This document shows, piece after piece, positions 55,219 through 64,000 of a DNA stretch of 64,000 bases (positions are counted from its first letter, which is position 1; the number at the start of each line of letters is the position of its first letter). The DNA is taken from NCBI GenBank assembly GCA_037127255.1, contig JBANSL010000013.1, positions 19,178,688 to 19,242,687 on the forward strand, read 5' to 3'. Source of the stretch: Persicaria tinctoria (taxonomy: Eukaryota > Streptophyta > Magnoliopsida > Caryophyllales > Polygonaceae). Under the pieces are notes generated by a model that was not told where the DNA came from, did not search any database, and worked only from the letters and a program-made list of their open reading frames with translations. Position numbers and translations under genes: made by a program.

Positions 55219-56284
55219 TTTTGTCTTGCAATTTCACTTTCATAATTAGTTAATTAATTTTAGTTTATTTATCTAATTAGGTTGGAAATTTCCTTATTAC
55301 ATTAGATAGCTTTTTTCTTTTGGAATAGTGGGGAGCTAACCTTGCAGGGTTAAGAGAAGAAATCGGAAAAAGGAAGCACTGGGCGGTTTTCGCTGGCAGC
55401 GAGAGCAGCCATCAGTGACCGAGGAGCATCCGGGCACAGCAACACCATTCGCTGCCAGCGAACCCGACCCGCTAGCAGCGGGTTCCGACCTTCCCGAAGA
55501 CCACCCGTTGGCCCCACCCGGATTAAAAAAAAAAGAATAAAATAAGGGAAATTCCATTTACCCCTTTTTACCCACTTACCTTTTAACCATTTTCCTTTTT
55601 ACCCATTTTTAATATTCATCATCCCCGACTTTCCATTTTCACCATCTCCCTCCTCCTTCCAAAAACTCCATTAAAGGACCTATAAGCTTCCACCTCCATA
55701 GCCACCTCATCATCTCCGCCACCCCGAAAACCAATTCCGGCACCGGATTCCGACTCCCGACGAGCCGATCTACGCAACCACACCACATTCACTACATTCC
55801 GACCACCCATCAACCACCACATAACCACAAAATCACCCAAATCCCTTTTATTCTCCCGCCATTGCGTAGATCGGGTCGAGTTGGGAAACTTTCGTGAAGA
55901 AATTTTGGAATTCCCACTGCCGGACAACGATGCCGGAGTTTCAGAAGCTTCGACTCGCTCCCGCGGAATAGTAGCCGCCACCACAACCGCCACCAGCGAA
56001 GCAGCAGAGCCACCAAGCCCGCCAGGTGATCCCAGTCGCTGCAGCGAGCACCCTTCGCTGCCAGCGAGTCGCATCGATTACGCAGCAGCTCCGGAGCCCG
56101 TCGGTGTCACCCTGTTCGCTGCCAGCGAGTAGCCTTCGCTTCCAGCGAGTCGCACCCATAACGCAGCTCCCCCGACCTGACTCGAGTCGCTGCCATCGAG
56201 ATCCCACTCGATGCCAGCGAGAATCCTGCAGTGAGTCGCTTTGTTTATGAAGTTCTCGATCTCCATCCTTTGATTATTATTTTT
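55219..56284 (+). other. Long untranslated region between pol and the downstream ORF
   Basis: No frame with recognisable protein. It contains two more clusters of the CGCTGNCAGCG palindrome (about 55388-55480 and 56030-56225), and a CCACC-rich segment at 55620-55990. Confidence 0.6.
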
Positions 56285-57553
56285 ATGGCTTCTCCTACGA
56301 TGGTTAGGCCTAGAGGATTGACTAGAGCTCAAAGGACTAGGTGGGAGGATCTTGATGCTCGTCGGTATATTTCGACGAAATTTTTTGATATCCCCACATT
56401 GAGATTATTGGGACTTGAGGAGAGTGTGCGGACGTTTATGGGAATTGGAGATATTGATGGTTTGGTAGACAAGTGTGTCCGCACTTATCCGGATTTGGTT
56501 AGGGACTTTTTGGCAACCTTTGCAATGGCTAGTGAGGATAGTTTTACTTTTTGATTGGGTGGGGCAAATCAAGCTATGACTTTTGAAGAATTGAAGAATG
56601 TATTTGGGATCACGGGCAATCCCTCCGCCCAGTGGTCTGAATTGCCTCGTAGCTCCATCCCTCAACAACGATGGTTGGAAATCACACAAAAGGTCATGAC
56701 CTCCGGCAATGACTACAATTCTAGCATCGTCCACCCTTCCCTTAGACTTTGCCACAAGGTCTTGAACAACACCTTTTTCGGTCATGCCTAGATCAACAAG
56801 GTTTCCAAGGGAAGTTGGGCATGGATGACTTGCTTATTGCCCGAAGCACATGAGACCCCGGATTAGGTAGAGCTTTTCTTTGCCGCTTGTAGCGAGGCTA
56901 CTAAAAAGCATTCAAGGAAGGAAGAGGTGAAGATTGGCTTTGGAGGCTTAATTACCTTGCTTGCATTGGAGCTTGACATTGATTTGAATGCCTATGTCCC
57001 TTGTGCGGACAACTATAGGCTTAATTTGGCTTCGCTAAAGAAGGCTAACATAGTAAGGGAGAATGATTATGGGGGGAGCTTCATTTGGTATGCCGGGGTC
57101 AATAAGTCCCACACTTTGGTACTCCCTCGCCCACTACCCACCGGTCCGTCCCCTACCGATTTATATATTCCCCCCGACGCCTTACCATTGGGGCCACCTC
57201 CGCACGCTAACGAAGGAGATGCTTATGAGGAGCCTTATGAAGAACCTACGGAGATGGAGTATGAGACGGAAATGCAAGTGGAGACATTCCATCCACGAGT
57301 GTCTTATGGCGGGGGAGCTAGTTCTTCACATGGAGGGTACCATGGCGAGTCTTATGATGGCTTTCCCTCTCATGGCTATTTTGAGAGTGCCTTCTGTCAA
57401 ATCACCGAGCGTCAAGATGCCACGGACCGACAAATTGTGGAGAACCATAACATTCTCATGGAGCAACAACGAAGGAATCATGAGGAGATCATGGCCCAAT
57501 TCAACGCTTGGGCACCCTTTGGGTGGCAAACCCAATTTCCACCACCACATTGA
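56285..57553 (+). pseudogene. Athila-type third ORF (ATHILA ORF-1-like)
   Basis: One frame from ATG 56285 (MASPTMVRPRGLTRAQRTRW) to the TGA at 57551-57553 is interrupted by TGA 56552-56554, TAG 56789-56791 and at least one more stop near 56864. Blocks such as RYISTKFFDIPTLRLLGL, NVFGITGNPSAQWSELPRS, HPSLRLCHKVLNNTFFGH and FGGLITLLALELDIDLNAY resemble the ATHILA ORF-1 family, found after pol in Athila elements. The C-terminus is acidic and Pro/His-rich. Its function is unknown; older literature compared it with env because of position. No signal peptide or membrane segment is visible. Confidence 0.7.
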
Positions 57554-57635
57554 GCTTGTGAGTTTCCTTCTCCCTCACCTATTTCAATTGTTTAATTTTT
57601 GTTGTCTTTATTTCATTAGGGACAATGAAATATTC

Positions 57636-57658
57636 AAGTGTGGGGGGAGGGGTTTAGT
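57636..57658 (+). other. Upstream polypurine tract copy
   Basis: AAGTGTGGGGGGAGGGGTT resembles the terminal tract at 59099-59112 and stands about 1.46 kb upstream of the 3' LTR, directly after the third ORF. Confidence 0.55.
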
Positions 57659-57659
57659 G

Positions 57660-59098
57660 TACATATTGCATTAGTTAGGTCATATTTAAAATTTTCATAT
57701 GCATATCATGTTTATTTCTAGCATTTATATTGCATTAGAAAAAGAAAAAAAAATTGAAAAAATTCAAAAACCCAAAAATATCATGCATTGCATTCATGTA
57801 TTATTCAAATACCCATCTTGCCTTAATTGTCCTCTATTTTATTTGAGTTTTTGAGCTTGACCTATAAATCCCATGATATGTTTGAATTGGCTAATCTTGT
57901 CACCTACTTGTGTTGATTTTCATTGGAGCATGAATTGTTAGTTTAATTGAGCAAGTGTGATTCTTATTGGCGTTATTGAAATCTAACAAAACTTGTCCTA
58001 GTGAGAAATTTTGGCCTTATAAGGGATTTTCATCATATTTATTCCCTTTTGCTTTCTTGTGTGACATTACACTCTCCTTATGCACTCACCTCTTGAGATT
58101 GACATTGTTATCTATATTTGAGGCCGAATTTATATGTCTATTGCTTATGAGTTTCAAATGATAGAGGCATGATTTTCTTAGCCATATCATTATCCATATC
58201 CACCTTACATATGTGTCCTTTGCTTGTAGCAAATTTGAGCCTTAGCCTTTTCTTTGAAGCTCCACAAAAATTTATCTCTAGCCGATTATAAGCCTTACCC
58301 TATCCGGGAATTGGGATTAGAGTTGGTGAATGATTGATCTAGTTGAGTGGAAAAGAGATTATTGTTGAGAAGGTTACAAGTTTGATGAGTATGTAATTTT
58401 AGTTTTATTTCTCACATTGTGCATTATTGTTTTGGCTCTAAAGAAAAAATAAATAAATTGATGAATAAATGAAAAAAAAAAAGAGAAAAAAGAAGAAGAA
58501 AAGAAAAAAAAAAGAGCATGAGTTTGAGTCTTTTATTTTTATTATGAATGTGAGAGTTGGAAATAAACTTTGGTTGAGAAATGAATGTCTTTTGCAAAGT
58601 TGTTGTGAGAGCTTGAGTTGAAGATGATATTTTTGTGAGAGTGGATGGTTGATGTTTGATTATCTAGGATCTTGATTCCCGGATTTTGAGCACCACATGA
58701 CCATAAATTCTCCTTGCCCTTAATTCCTTACCAAGCCCCATTACAACCTTGATAAAAGAGCTCTTGATGTTACTTGTGAGTGATGGCATCCGCGGTGGAG
58801 AATATGTGATATATGTGTCAATTTCTATGTAGCTTTTTGCATTTTTAATTGAGTCGAGAGATATATTGTTAAGCCTAAACACAATGAGAGTGGGAGCAAA
58901 CACATAATCCCTGTGAGGTTGGATGATATGTGCCTTATTTTGAATCATTCATATACTTGTTAGGATGTTAGCTTTCATGTTCATGGCTCCTCCACTTTGA
59001 TGTTGCTTTTGACAAGGTTAGTGCTTGAAGGTTATATGTGTGGGATGATGGTTTTGATCTTCTTTATTTTGCATTGCTTGAGGACAAGCAAAAGGTTA
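57660..59098 (+). other. Non-coding 3' region of the Athila-type element
   Basis: No coding blocks. An A/G-rich tract of about 60 bases lies at 58443-58515. The remainder is T/G-rich, typical of the long 3' untranslated part of Athila elements. Confidence 0.6.
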
Positions 59099-59112
59099 AG
59101 TGTGGGGGAGTT
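59099..59112 (+). other. Polypurine tract at the 3' LTR
   Basis: AGTGTGGGGGAGTT ends exactly at the 3' LTR start (TGATAATGC at 59113) and would prime plus-strand synthesis. Confidence 0.85.
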
Positions 59113-60054
59113 TGATAATGCACATTTCTAATGGGCATTATAGGATAATTTAGTTGCATTTACATTGTAGAATATGCATATTTTAGTGTTAATTTAGATT
59201 AAACTCTTTTTGTGGAAAAGTTCGAAATCTACGCTATTTCGGTTGAATTGTGCAGAATCGTAGATCCGACATGGTGGAAAGCAAGGGAAAGCTGTAAAAC
59301 ATGGCCAAGTGAAGTCAAGAAATCAGGCTAAGAAGAGGAAGAAAGGAGGAAAGAAGGAACGAGGGAAGAACAATGAAGAATCAAGCTTCTGGGCATCAGT
59401 CGCTGCCAGCGAATGCTCCAGTCGCTGCCAGCGAGTGGAACCAAAAGCCTGGAGCCCAGCAAGCGACAAAGGACAGCCAACGAGAGAAGAAAAGGCCAGC
59501 GAGAGAGGAAGCTGCCCAGCAAGCGAGCAAGCCAACACCGTCCGCTTCCAGCGGGATTCCACTCGCTGCAGCGAGACGCTCGCTGCCGCGGAAAAACTTC
59601 GCTGTCAGCGAGAGGCACCATGACGACTAGGACTCGGCAACTCGCCCCAGCGGAAGGTTGTACTCGCAGCTGCGGAAGGAGGAACTAGCTCCAGCGAGTT
59701 GGATCTCTCGCGGCAGCGGACTTTTAATCCATATAAACCAAGACGAGAGGAATTTGTAGGAAAGTTAATAGCTTGAAAAGAATTCGATGATCGATAAACC
59801 AACCAATTAATGTCAAAGAATTCGTGGGTGGAACCGTTCTCTACTCTTGATTTTACAATAAAATTCCATCTTTACTTTACTTTACTTGTTCTTATTTAAA
59901 AGGCGCATCTTTTCCCACTTTTTTTACTTGTTGGTGATCAAATTGCATTGTGAAATCTTAAATATCCCAAGGATTCGACCCCTTTCTTGCCAATTATACT
60001 AATTTGTGAGAGTGGGAACTATTTGATTGGGAATCAACGATTTTCATCCCGTCA
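59113..60054 (+). repeat. 3' LTR of the Athila-type element, internally deleted (942 bp)
   Basis: Starts TGATAATGCACATTTC and ends CATCCCGTCA. It is colinear with the 5' LTR up to about 59718 and again from there to the end, but lacks the part equal to about 48549-49301 of the 5' LTR (749 bp), which includes the TATA box. The break falls in a GGCAGCGGA half-palindrome. Confidence 0.94.
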
Positions 60055-60059
60055 GCGGA

Positions 60060-60566
60060 TTCCGATCGAAGAGCCGTCTCCGACGCTCCTCCCTGAGCTT
60101 TCAATGAGCCGATTCGAGCTTCCGGCGAGCGTCGAACCCGCGCCTTGGTGAGCTTCTTCCCTCTCTTTCTTCTTTCCCTTTCTGATTCTATGAGTGTGTC
60201 GACTGGCTGGAGCCCAACTCCACCGCCGGTGGTCTTCCTCCTCCTCATCCTTCGGACTTTTCAAGCTCAGAGGAGCCGTCCTCTCTCTGCTATGTTTTTC
60301 GAACGGGGGAGGAAGAAGAAGGAAAATGCTACACATACTGTATACACCATTTTATTTTATTTTTGAAATTTATTTTTCTAGGGTTCATCATTTAAAATTT
60401 ATGGTATAATTAGTAGTTATCGAAATTTTTAAGGTTTATTCTTTATAATATGGGTATAATAGAGTTTTAAAGAAAAATTTTAGGGTTAATTTTTACAATT
60501 TTAAAAGCAGTGGATAAATTTTACAAAATTTTACACAGAAAAAAGATACCAGCGTACATTTGGTGT
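60060..60566 (+). other. Right half of the host segment disrupted by the Athila-type element
   Basis: Fusing 47943 to 60060 restores an uninterrupted GC-rich segment. The frame from 47737 continues for about 17 more codons and then stops, so a simple exon continuation is not supported. A CT-rich tract (60150-60180) precedes GC-rich sequence, then the region turns AT-rich. No gene is identified. Confidence 0.35.
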
Positions 60567-60574
60567 ACATGTAT

Positions 60575-61635
60575 TAGGGCTGACAAATGGTACGAAAATT
60601 ACCATACCGACCACGTACCAACCACAAACAACCTATGTTGGTAACCACACTTGTGGTAACCAACATGGTGGTAACCATCTTGGTGGTAACCACTTGAAGG
60701 TGGTACGGTAATGGTAATGGATTTTTTTTTTACAGTAGGCAAAATATAGGTGTTCCTTACCTCGGTAAGATTCCACCATGATCATCTAAAAAGATGATGT
60801 TACAGAGATCCCTAACACTAGGGAGGTTACCTATATTACAAGTAACTCTAGACTTGGCAATAAAATCTGCAGCTTGATTAGCTTCTCTGTAGCAATGTCT
60901 GAATTCAATCTTGTCAAAGCTTGAGCTCAGATTCTTGATCTATTCCACTTCCCTTAAGATCTCCCATCTTTGATGACAGTTGTCGTTGATGGATTTGATT
61001 ACTTCTAGACAATCCCCTAATGGTAATGAAATTTGAATATCATGGTTACCATGATTACCAAGTATATGTATATTAATTTTTTTTATTTAATGTTTTATTA
61101 TTATTACCTTTAAGTTTTAAGTTTTTAATTTATATTTTGTGTTTTGATTTTGACCTAAATTGGTCCTTTCTATTTTTTCTACTAGAAACAGTAGGAACAT
61201 TTTGAATGTTTGAAGAATTTGAACTTGTTTTGTTTGAACTTTTAGTTACATTTTAAATGTTTGAACAATTGAACTTGGTGTGTTTCACGACTTCGAACTT
61301 GGTTGGTTTGAATTGGTTTGTAATTTAGGTTGTGAACTTGATTTATTTGAACTTTTAATAGGTGGTAACCATATTATTTTTTGTAATCATATTTTTTAGT
61401 TCGATAACTTTGATGACTACCGGAAGGTATCCAAGGGGTTTCAAAAAAATACAAACAGAAATACAGCTTGGTAATCATGGTAATGTACCGATGGTAACCA
61501 CATCTCGTGATTACCACATATGCGGTAACCACGACTTGTGGTTGGTACGTGACATGAAAATTTACGTACCACCAGTTTGTGGCTGGTACGTGGTAATCAC
61601 CATTTTTTGGTGGTTACCATACCATGCCAACCCTA
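60575..61635. mobile_element. hAT-type non-autonomous element with GGTAACC-rich subterminal regions
   Basis: Ends are TAGGGCTGACA and TGCCAACCCTA, imperfect inverted repeats. The flanks ACATGTAT (60567-60574) and ACGTGTAT (61636-61643) form an 8-bp duplication with one mismatch, fitting hAT. Both ends are packed with GGTAACCA-type and GGTACG-type repeats in both orientations. A LINE fragment sits inside. No transposase is encoded. Confidence 0.75.
60720..61017 (-). mobile_element. 5'-truncated LINE insertion within the hAT element
   Basis: TAATGGTAATG flanks it on both sides (60709-60719 and 61018-61028). The left end is a T run plus TACAGTAGGCA, the LINE 3' terminus in antisense. The minus strand encodes GDCLEVIKSINDNCHQRWEI and FRHCYREANQAADFIAKS, the RNase H C-terminus. 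It is 298 bp long. Confidence 0.85.
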
Positions 61636-61643
61636 ACGTGTAT

Positions 61644-61980
61644 AATCCTCCGAAGAAGGAAGAGGCGTGGGGCCTCTCTTTGCCACCTCATCCGCGGGCC
61701 CCTTGCCATTCCAGCCGCCACATCAGCTGGGGCCCTCCCTTTATTTTTAAACTTTGCTTCGGCTTTACAGATGAAATGGAAGAATGGGAGGCCTTTGGGC
61801 CTAATCTCTTTGGGCCGAGTTCTTTTGGGTTTAAAAAGGGGTGAATGTTGGGCTTGTTCCATCAAAAACAAATTGGGCATTTTCCTAAATTTAGGCTCGG
61901 TTTTGGTTGTTTTAGAATAAGAGAGGGGTCGGTTTTGATTTTTGTGAAATGAGGGTCGGTTTTTGGATTTTACAAATAAT
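61644..61980 (+). other. Unrecognised GC-richer segment
   Basis: Overlapping open frames on both strands (61362-61844 partly, 61624-61920 and 61880-61614 on the minus strand) encode nothing recognisable. A gene cannot be supported. Confidence 0.35.
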
Positions 61981-61999
61981 AAGGGCTGATTCTTTATAA

Positions 62000-63797
62000 A
62001 ATAAAAATGATTGGGATTTTAAATGATTTAGAAATATTTTATATAAGTGTTATAAGAAAATGGTATTCAAAATATTAAATATTATTATTTGAGTTTTAAA
62101 ATATAAAATATTATTGTTAAGATTTAAAGATATAATATCATAGTGATTTAAGACAAATAAAATATTATGAGACTTGGAGATTTAAAAAGGTATTATCGGA
62201 ATTTAAATCGAAAAAGGGATTTGACGAATATTTTCCAAAGTCGGAAATTCTAACTAGTTAACTCGGTTCTCGAAATGGTTTTCAGTACTAACTTGAGAAT
62301 TATGTGATCGATGACTAACTAGCATGTTGGTATGATTGGTTGACTAATAGCATGATTTGTATGGATTAATGACATGAATGAATGACTAACGGCATGATGA
62401 GATGTTAGAATTACGTATCGCTTGACTTACGCTTTATGAAATATGATGAATATGATGAACCTTGAGATAAATGACCATGCAGATTTATTATTGCGGAATT
62501 ATAATTATGAATATATGAATGTGGCTGAATGGAATAATGAGAATGATGTGGTCTTACGGAATGTGGCAATTTGGTGAATGGTTGAACTTAATGGAATGAC
62601 GATTGCGATATTTTTGTTAATTTCGTTGAATGATGTATGTTTTGAGTGCTTGAATGATTAGACGCAGACTTATATATATGTGTTCTGATATGTATCTAGA
62701 TAATACTTTGTGATTATGAATGATGTATATTGCATCTTCTATTATGCTGTTATGCATAGCCAGGTAAGTTCTTATATGAGCTTACTTAGATTCGAAAATA
62801 ACTCCCTGCTTGGAGCCATGTGCATACTAGGTGTTCATACGCATATAAAGCATGCCATGTAGTATCTTACTAGGATTGCACTCTTGATTGAGCATTCGTT
62901 TACTCGTTGCGTTTGAAACAGAACAACCGTTATCTGTGAAGTATCTAGAGTTTTTGCTAGGGTCATAGGATGACCCAGTCTCATCGGGTTTGTCTTGATT
63001 TGTCGAGTCGTAATTACCACTTTACTTATCGCTCTAAATTATTTTACCTTTCGCATTATATTATTCATTTTCTCTTTTAAGTCCACATTCATGATTTGAG
63101 AAAAAGCATGCCAACATGGGGTCGGATACCAATACGGGCCTCGCCCCATGAATGGAAATGAATGCATTCACGAGCTGGCCATTCTCCGCCCTATCGGAAG
63201 GGGGTGGAGGTAGGAGAGGGATATACCACTTGGTATTATCTGTTAAGGCCTTATTATATTATGCACTTGATCTTGTGAGCATGTTAGTGTGTTAATACTT
63301 CGCCTTGCATCTAGAAGCATCTTTATTAAGACTAGTGTGTTTATGTGTCTACTAGTTTGAGATTATATTGCGCATGGCTTCGATCTGACATCCCCCAGCA
63401 TACATATTTTTTTAGGTTTGTTTTGCAGCATGATTGCTCCTTGCTTCCGTGATGTGGGAACTCTCTTGGGCGATTGCGAAGAAATGGTCTAACCCCACTA
63501 ACATTGCCTATTAGATTTCGATAAATACGCTTATTGATTTGGTTTTGACCCGACTCCCCCGTGGTATGTTGTATTCGATCGTCCGCTTTTCTCCAAAACG
63601 AACTTTCTCGACTTAATTAGTCTATAGGACATGTAAGGGTACCCAATGGCCCTTCGATAGATTTGGGATTTGATATCCCCACTTTAAATACTGACTTTGG
63701 AGGTTTTGAAACTTTAACCCGTATTCGAATTGCAAAATCCGAACGAAGGTATCCAACCTTCGAAACGTAACCCATGAATTTATATCCGGGCCGTTAC
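62000..63797. repeat. Probable Ty3/gypsy (chromovirus-like) LTR, solo or truncated
   Basis: The block ends CCGGGCCGTTACA at about 63797, a form typical of Tekay/Del-type LTR termini. It lacks coding sequence and has the usual LTR style (AT-rich ATGATGAATGA-type text, a GGGATTTGACGAATATTTTCC block). No primer-binding site follows, so if it is a + strand LTR it is solo or a 3' LTR. The left border and orientation are uncertain. Confidence 0.4.
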
Positions 63798-63865
63798 AAT
63801 ATTATTTTTAGTTCATATGTGATAGTTGAGATTATATTATGTGATTTTTCCTTATAAATATAAAC

Positions 63866-64000
63866 CTACATACTCCATCCGTTAAGAAAAACATGTCGTT
63901 TTAGAAAGTAAATCTTTTTAAGTAAAACTTGTCTTTGTAGGTATTTTGTTACCCACTTTACGAAATTGCCCTTGTAATAATTAGATAGTTTTTAGTTGTA
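63866..64000. repeat. Stowaway-like MITE, cut by the window end
   Basis: ACTCCATCCGTTAAGAAA has the form of a Stowaway-type left terminus and is followed by AT-rich non-coding sequence. The other end would lie beyond the window. Confidence 0.35.

Larger units (their letters stand above)
47944..60054 (+). mobile_element. Complete Athila-type Ty3/gypsy LTR retrotransposon (12.1 kb)
   Basis: Both LTRs, the primer-binding site, gag, protease, reverse transcriptase, RNase H, integrase, a downstream ATHILA-type ORF and polypurine tracts are present in order. The target duplication GCGGA is perfect (47939-47943 and 60055-60059). The element is non-autonomous in its current state because of five stops in gag-pol, a large gag deletion and a 749-bp deletion in the 3' LTR. 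A 13-bp imperfect palindrome is scattered through LTRs and interior. Confidence 0.95.

Noticed and set aside
56231..57553. Third Athila ORF as a viral envelope protein
   Set aside because: No signal peptide, membrane segment or fusion-like motif is visible; position after pol alone is not enough.
55388..59720. CGCTGNCAGCG repeats considered as a CRISPR array
   Set aside because: Spacing is irregular, copies lie in coding and LTR sequence, the genome is a plant's, and no cas-like genes exist.

Overview
The window is nuclear DNA of a flowering plant, most likely a eudicot. It is AT-rich, its genes have spliceosomal introns, one enzyme carries a predicted plastid transit peptide, and most of the sequence consists of plant transposable elements (Ty1/copia, Athila-type Ty3/gypsy, LINE, CACTA, MULE, hAT and PIF-like). 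Nothing in it is bacterial or viral.

Only about 6 kb holds clear host genes, both on the + strand. One is a four-exon gene for a 932-residue DUF630/DUF632 protein of the NRG2/REL2 family (32532-35946). The other, 722 bp downstream, is an intronless gene for plastid amidophosphoribosyltransferase, the first committed enzyme of purine synthesis (36669-38381).

Layout from left to right. 1-9.07 kb: a decayed copia element whose 5' LTR lies outside the window, split by a 4.19-kb CACTA element (1647-5835, target duplication CCC). The CACTA carries spliced-exon fragments of a valyl-tRNA synthetase gene and of a second, unrecognised gene. 9-24 kb: AT-rich sequence with a non-LTR element (11881-14736, 19-bp duplication) that is itself interrupted by a hAT element (11965-12958), then a PIF-like MITE, LINE tails, tandem repeats and a 1.17-kb fold-back MULE (21639-22806). 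24.4-30.6 kb: LINE remnants around a truncated minus-strand copia element. 32-38.4 kb: the host genes. 40-43.3 kb: a palindrome-rich repeat and a tandem duplication, one copy of which carries a MULE-like insertion. 45-47.6 kb: a long-TIR element containing a TRIM. 47.94-60.05 kb: a complete 12.1-kb Athila-type element with target duplication GCGGA. 60-64 kb: a hAT element carrying a LINE tail, then LTR-like sequence.

The least expected signal is inside the Athila-type element. A 13-bp imperfect palindrome, TCGCTGNCAGCGA, recurs dozens of times in its LTRs, in the untranslated region after pol and inside pol. In pol it is in frame, as Pro/Ala/Ser/Asp-rich linkers at two domain boundaries. Other strong observations are the chimeric gene capture in the CACTA, the almost purely amber (TAG) inactivation of the second copia, and a hairpin that abuts a splice donor after pol. 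All boundaries, duplications and exons were read by eye; no database search was run.
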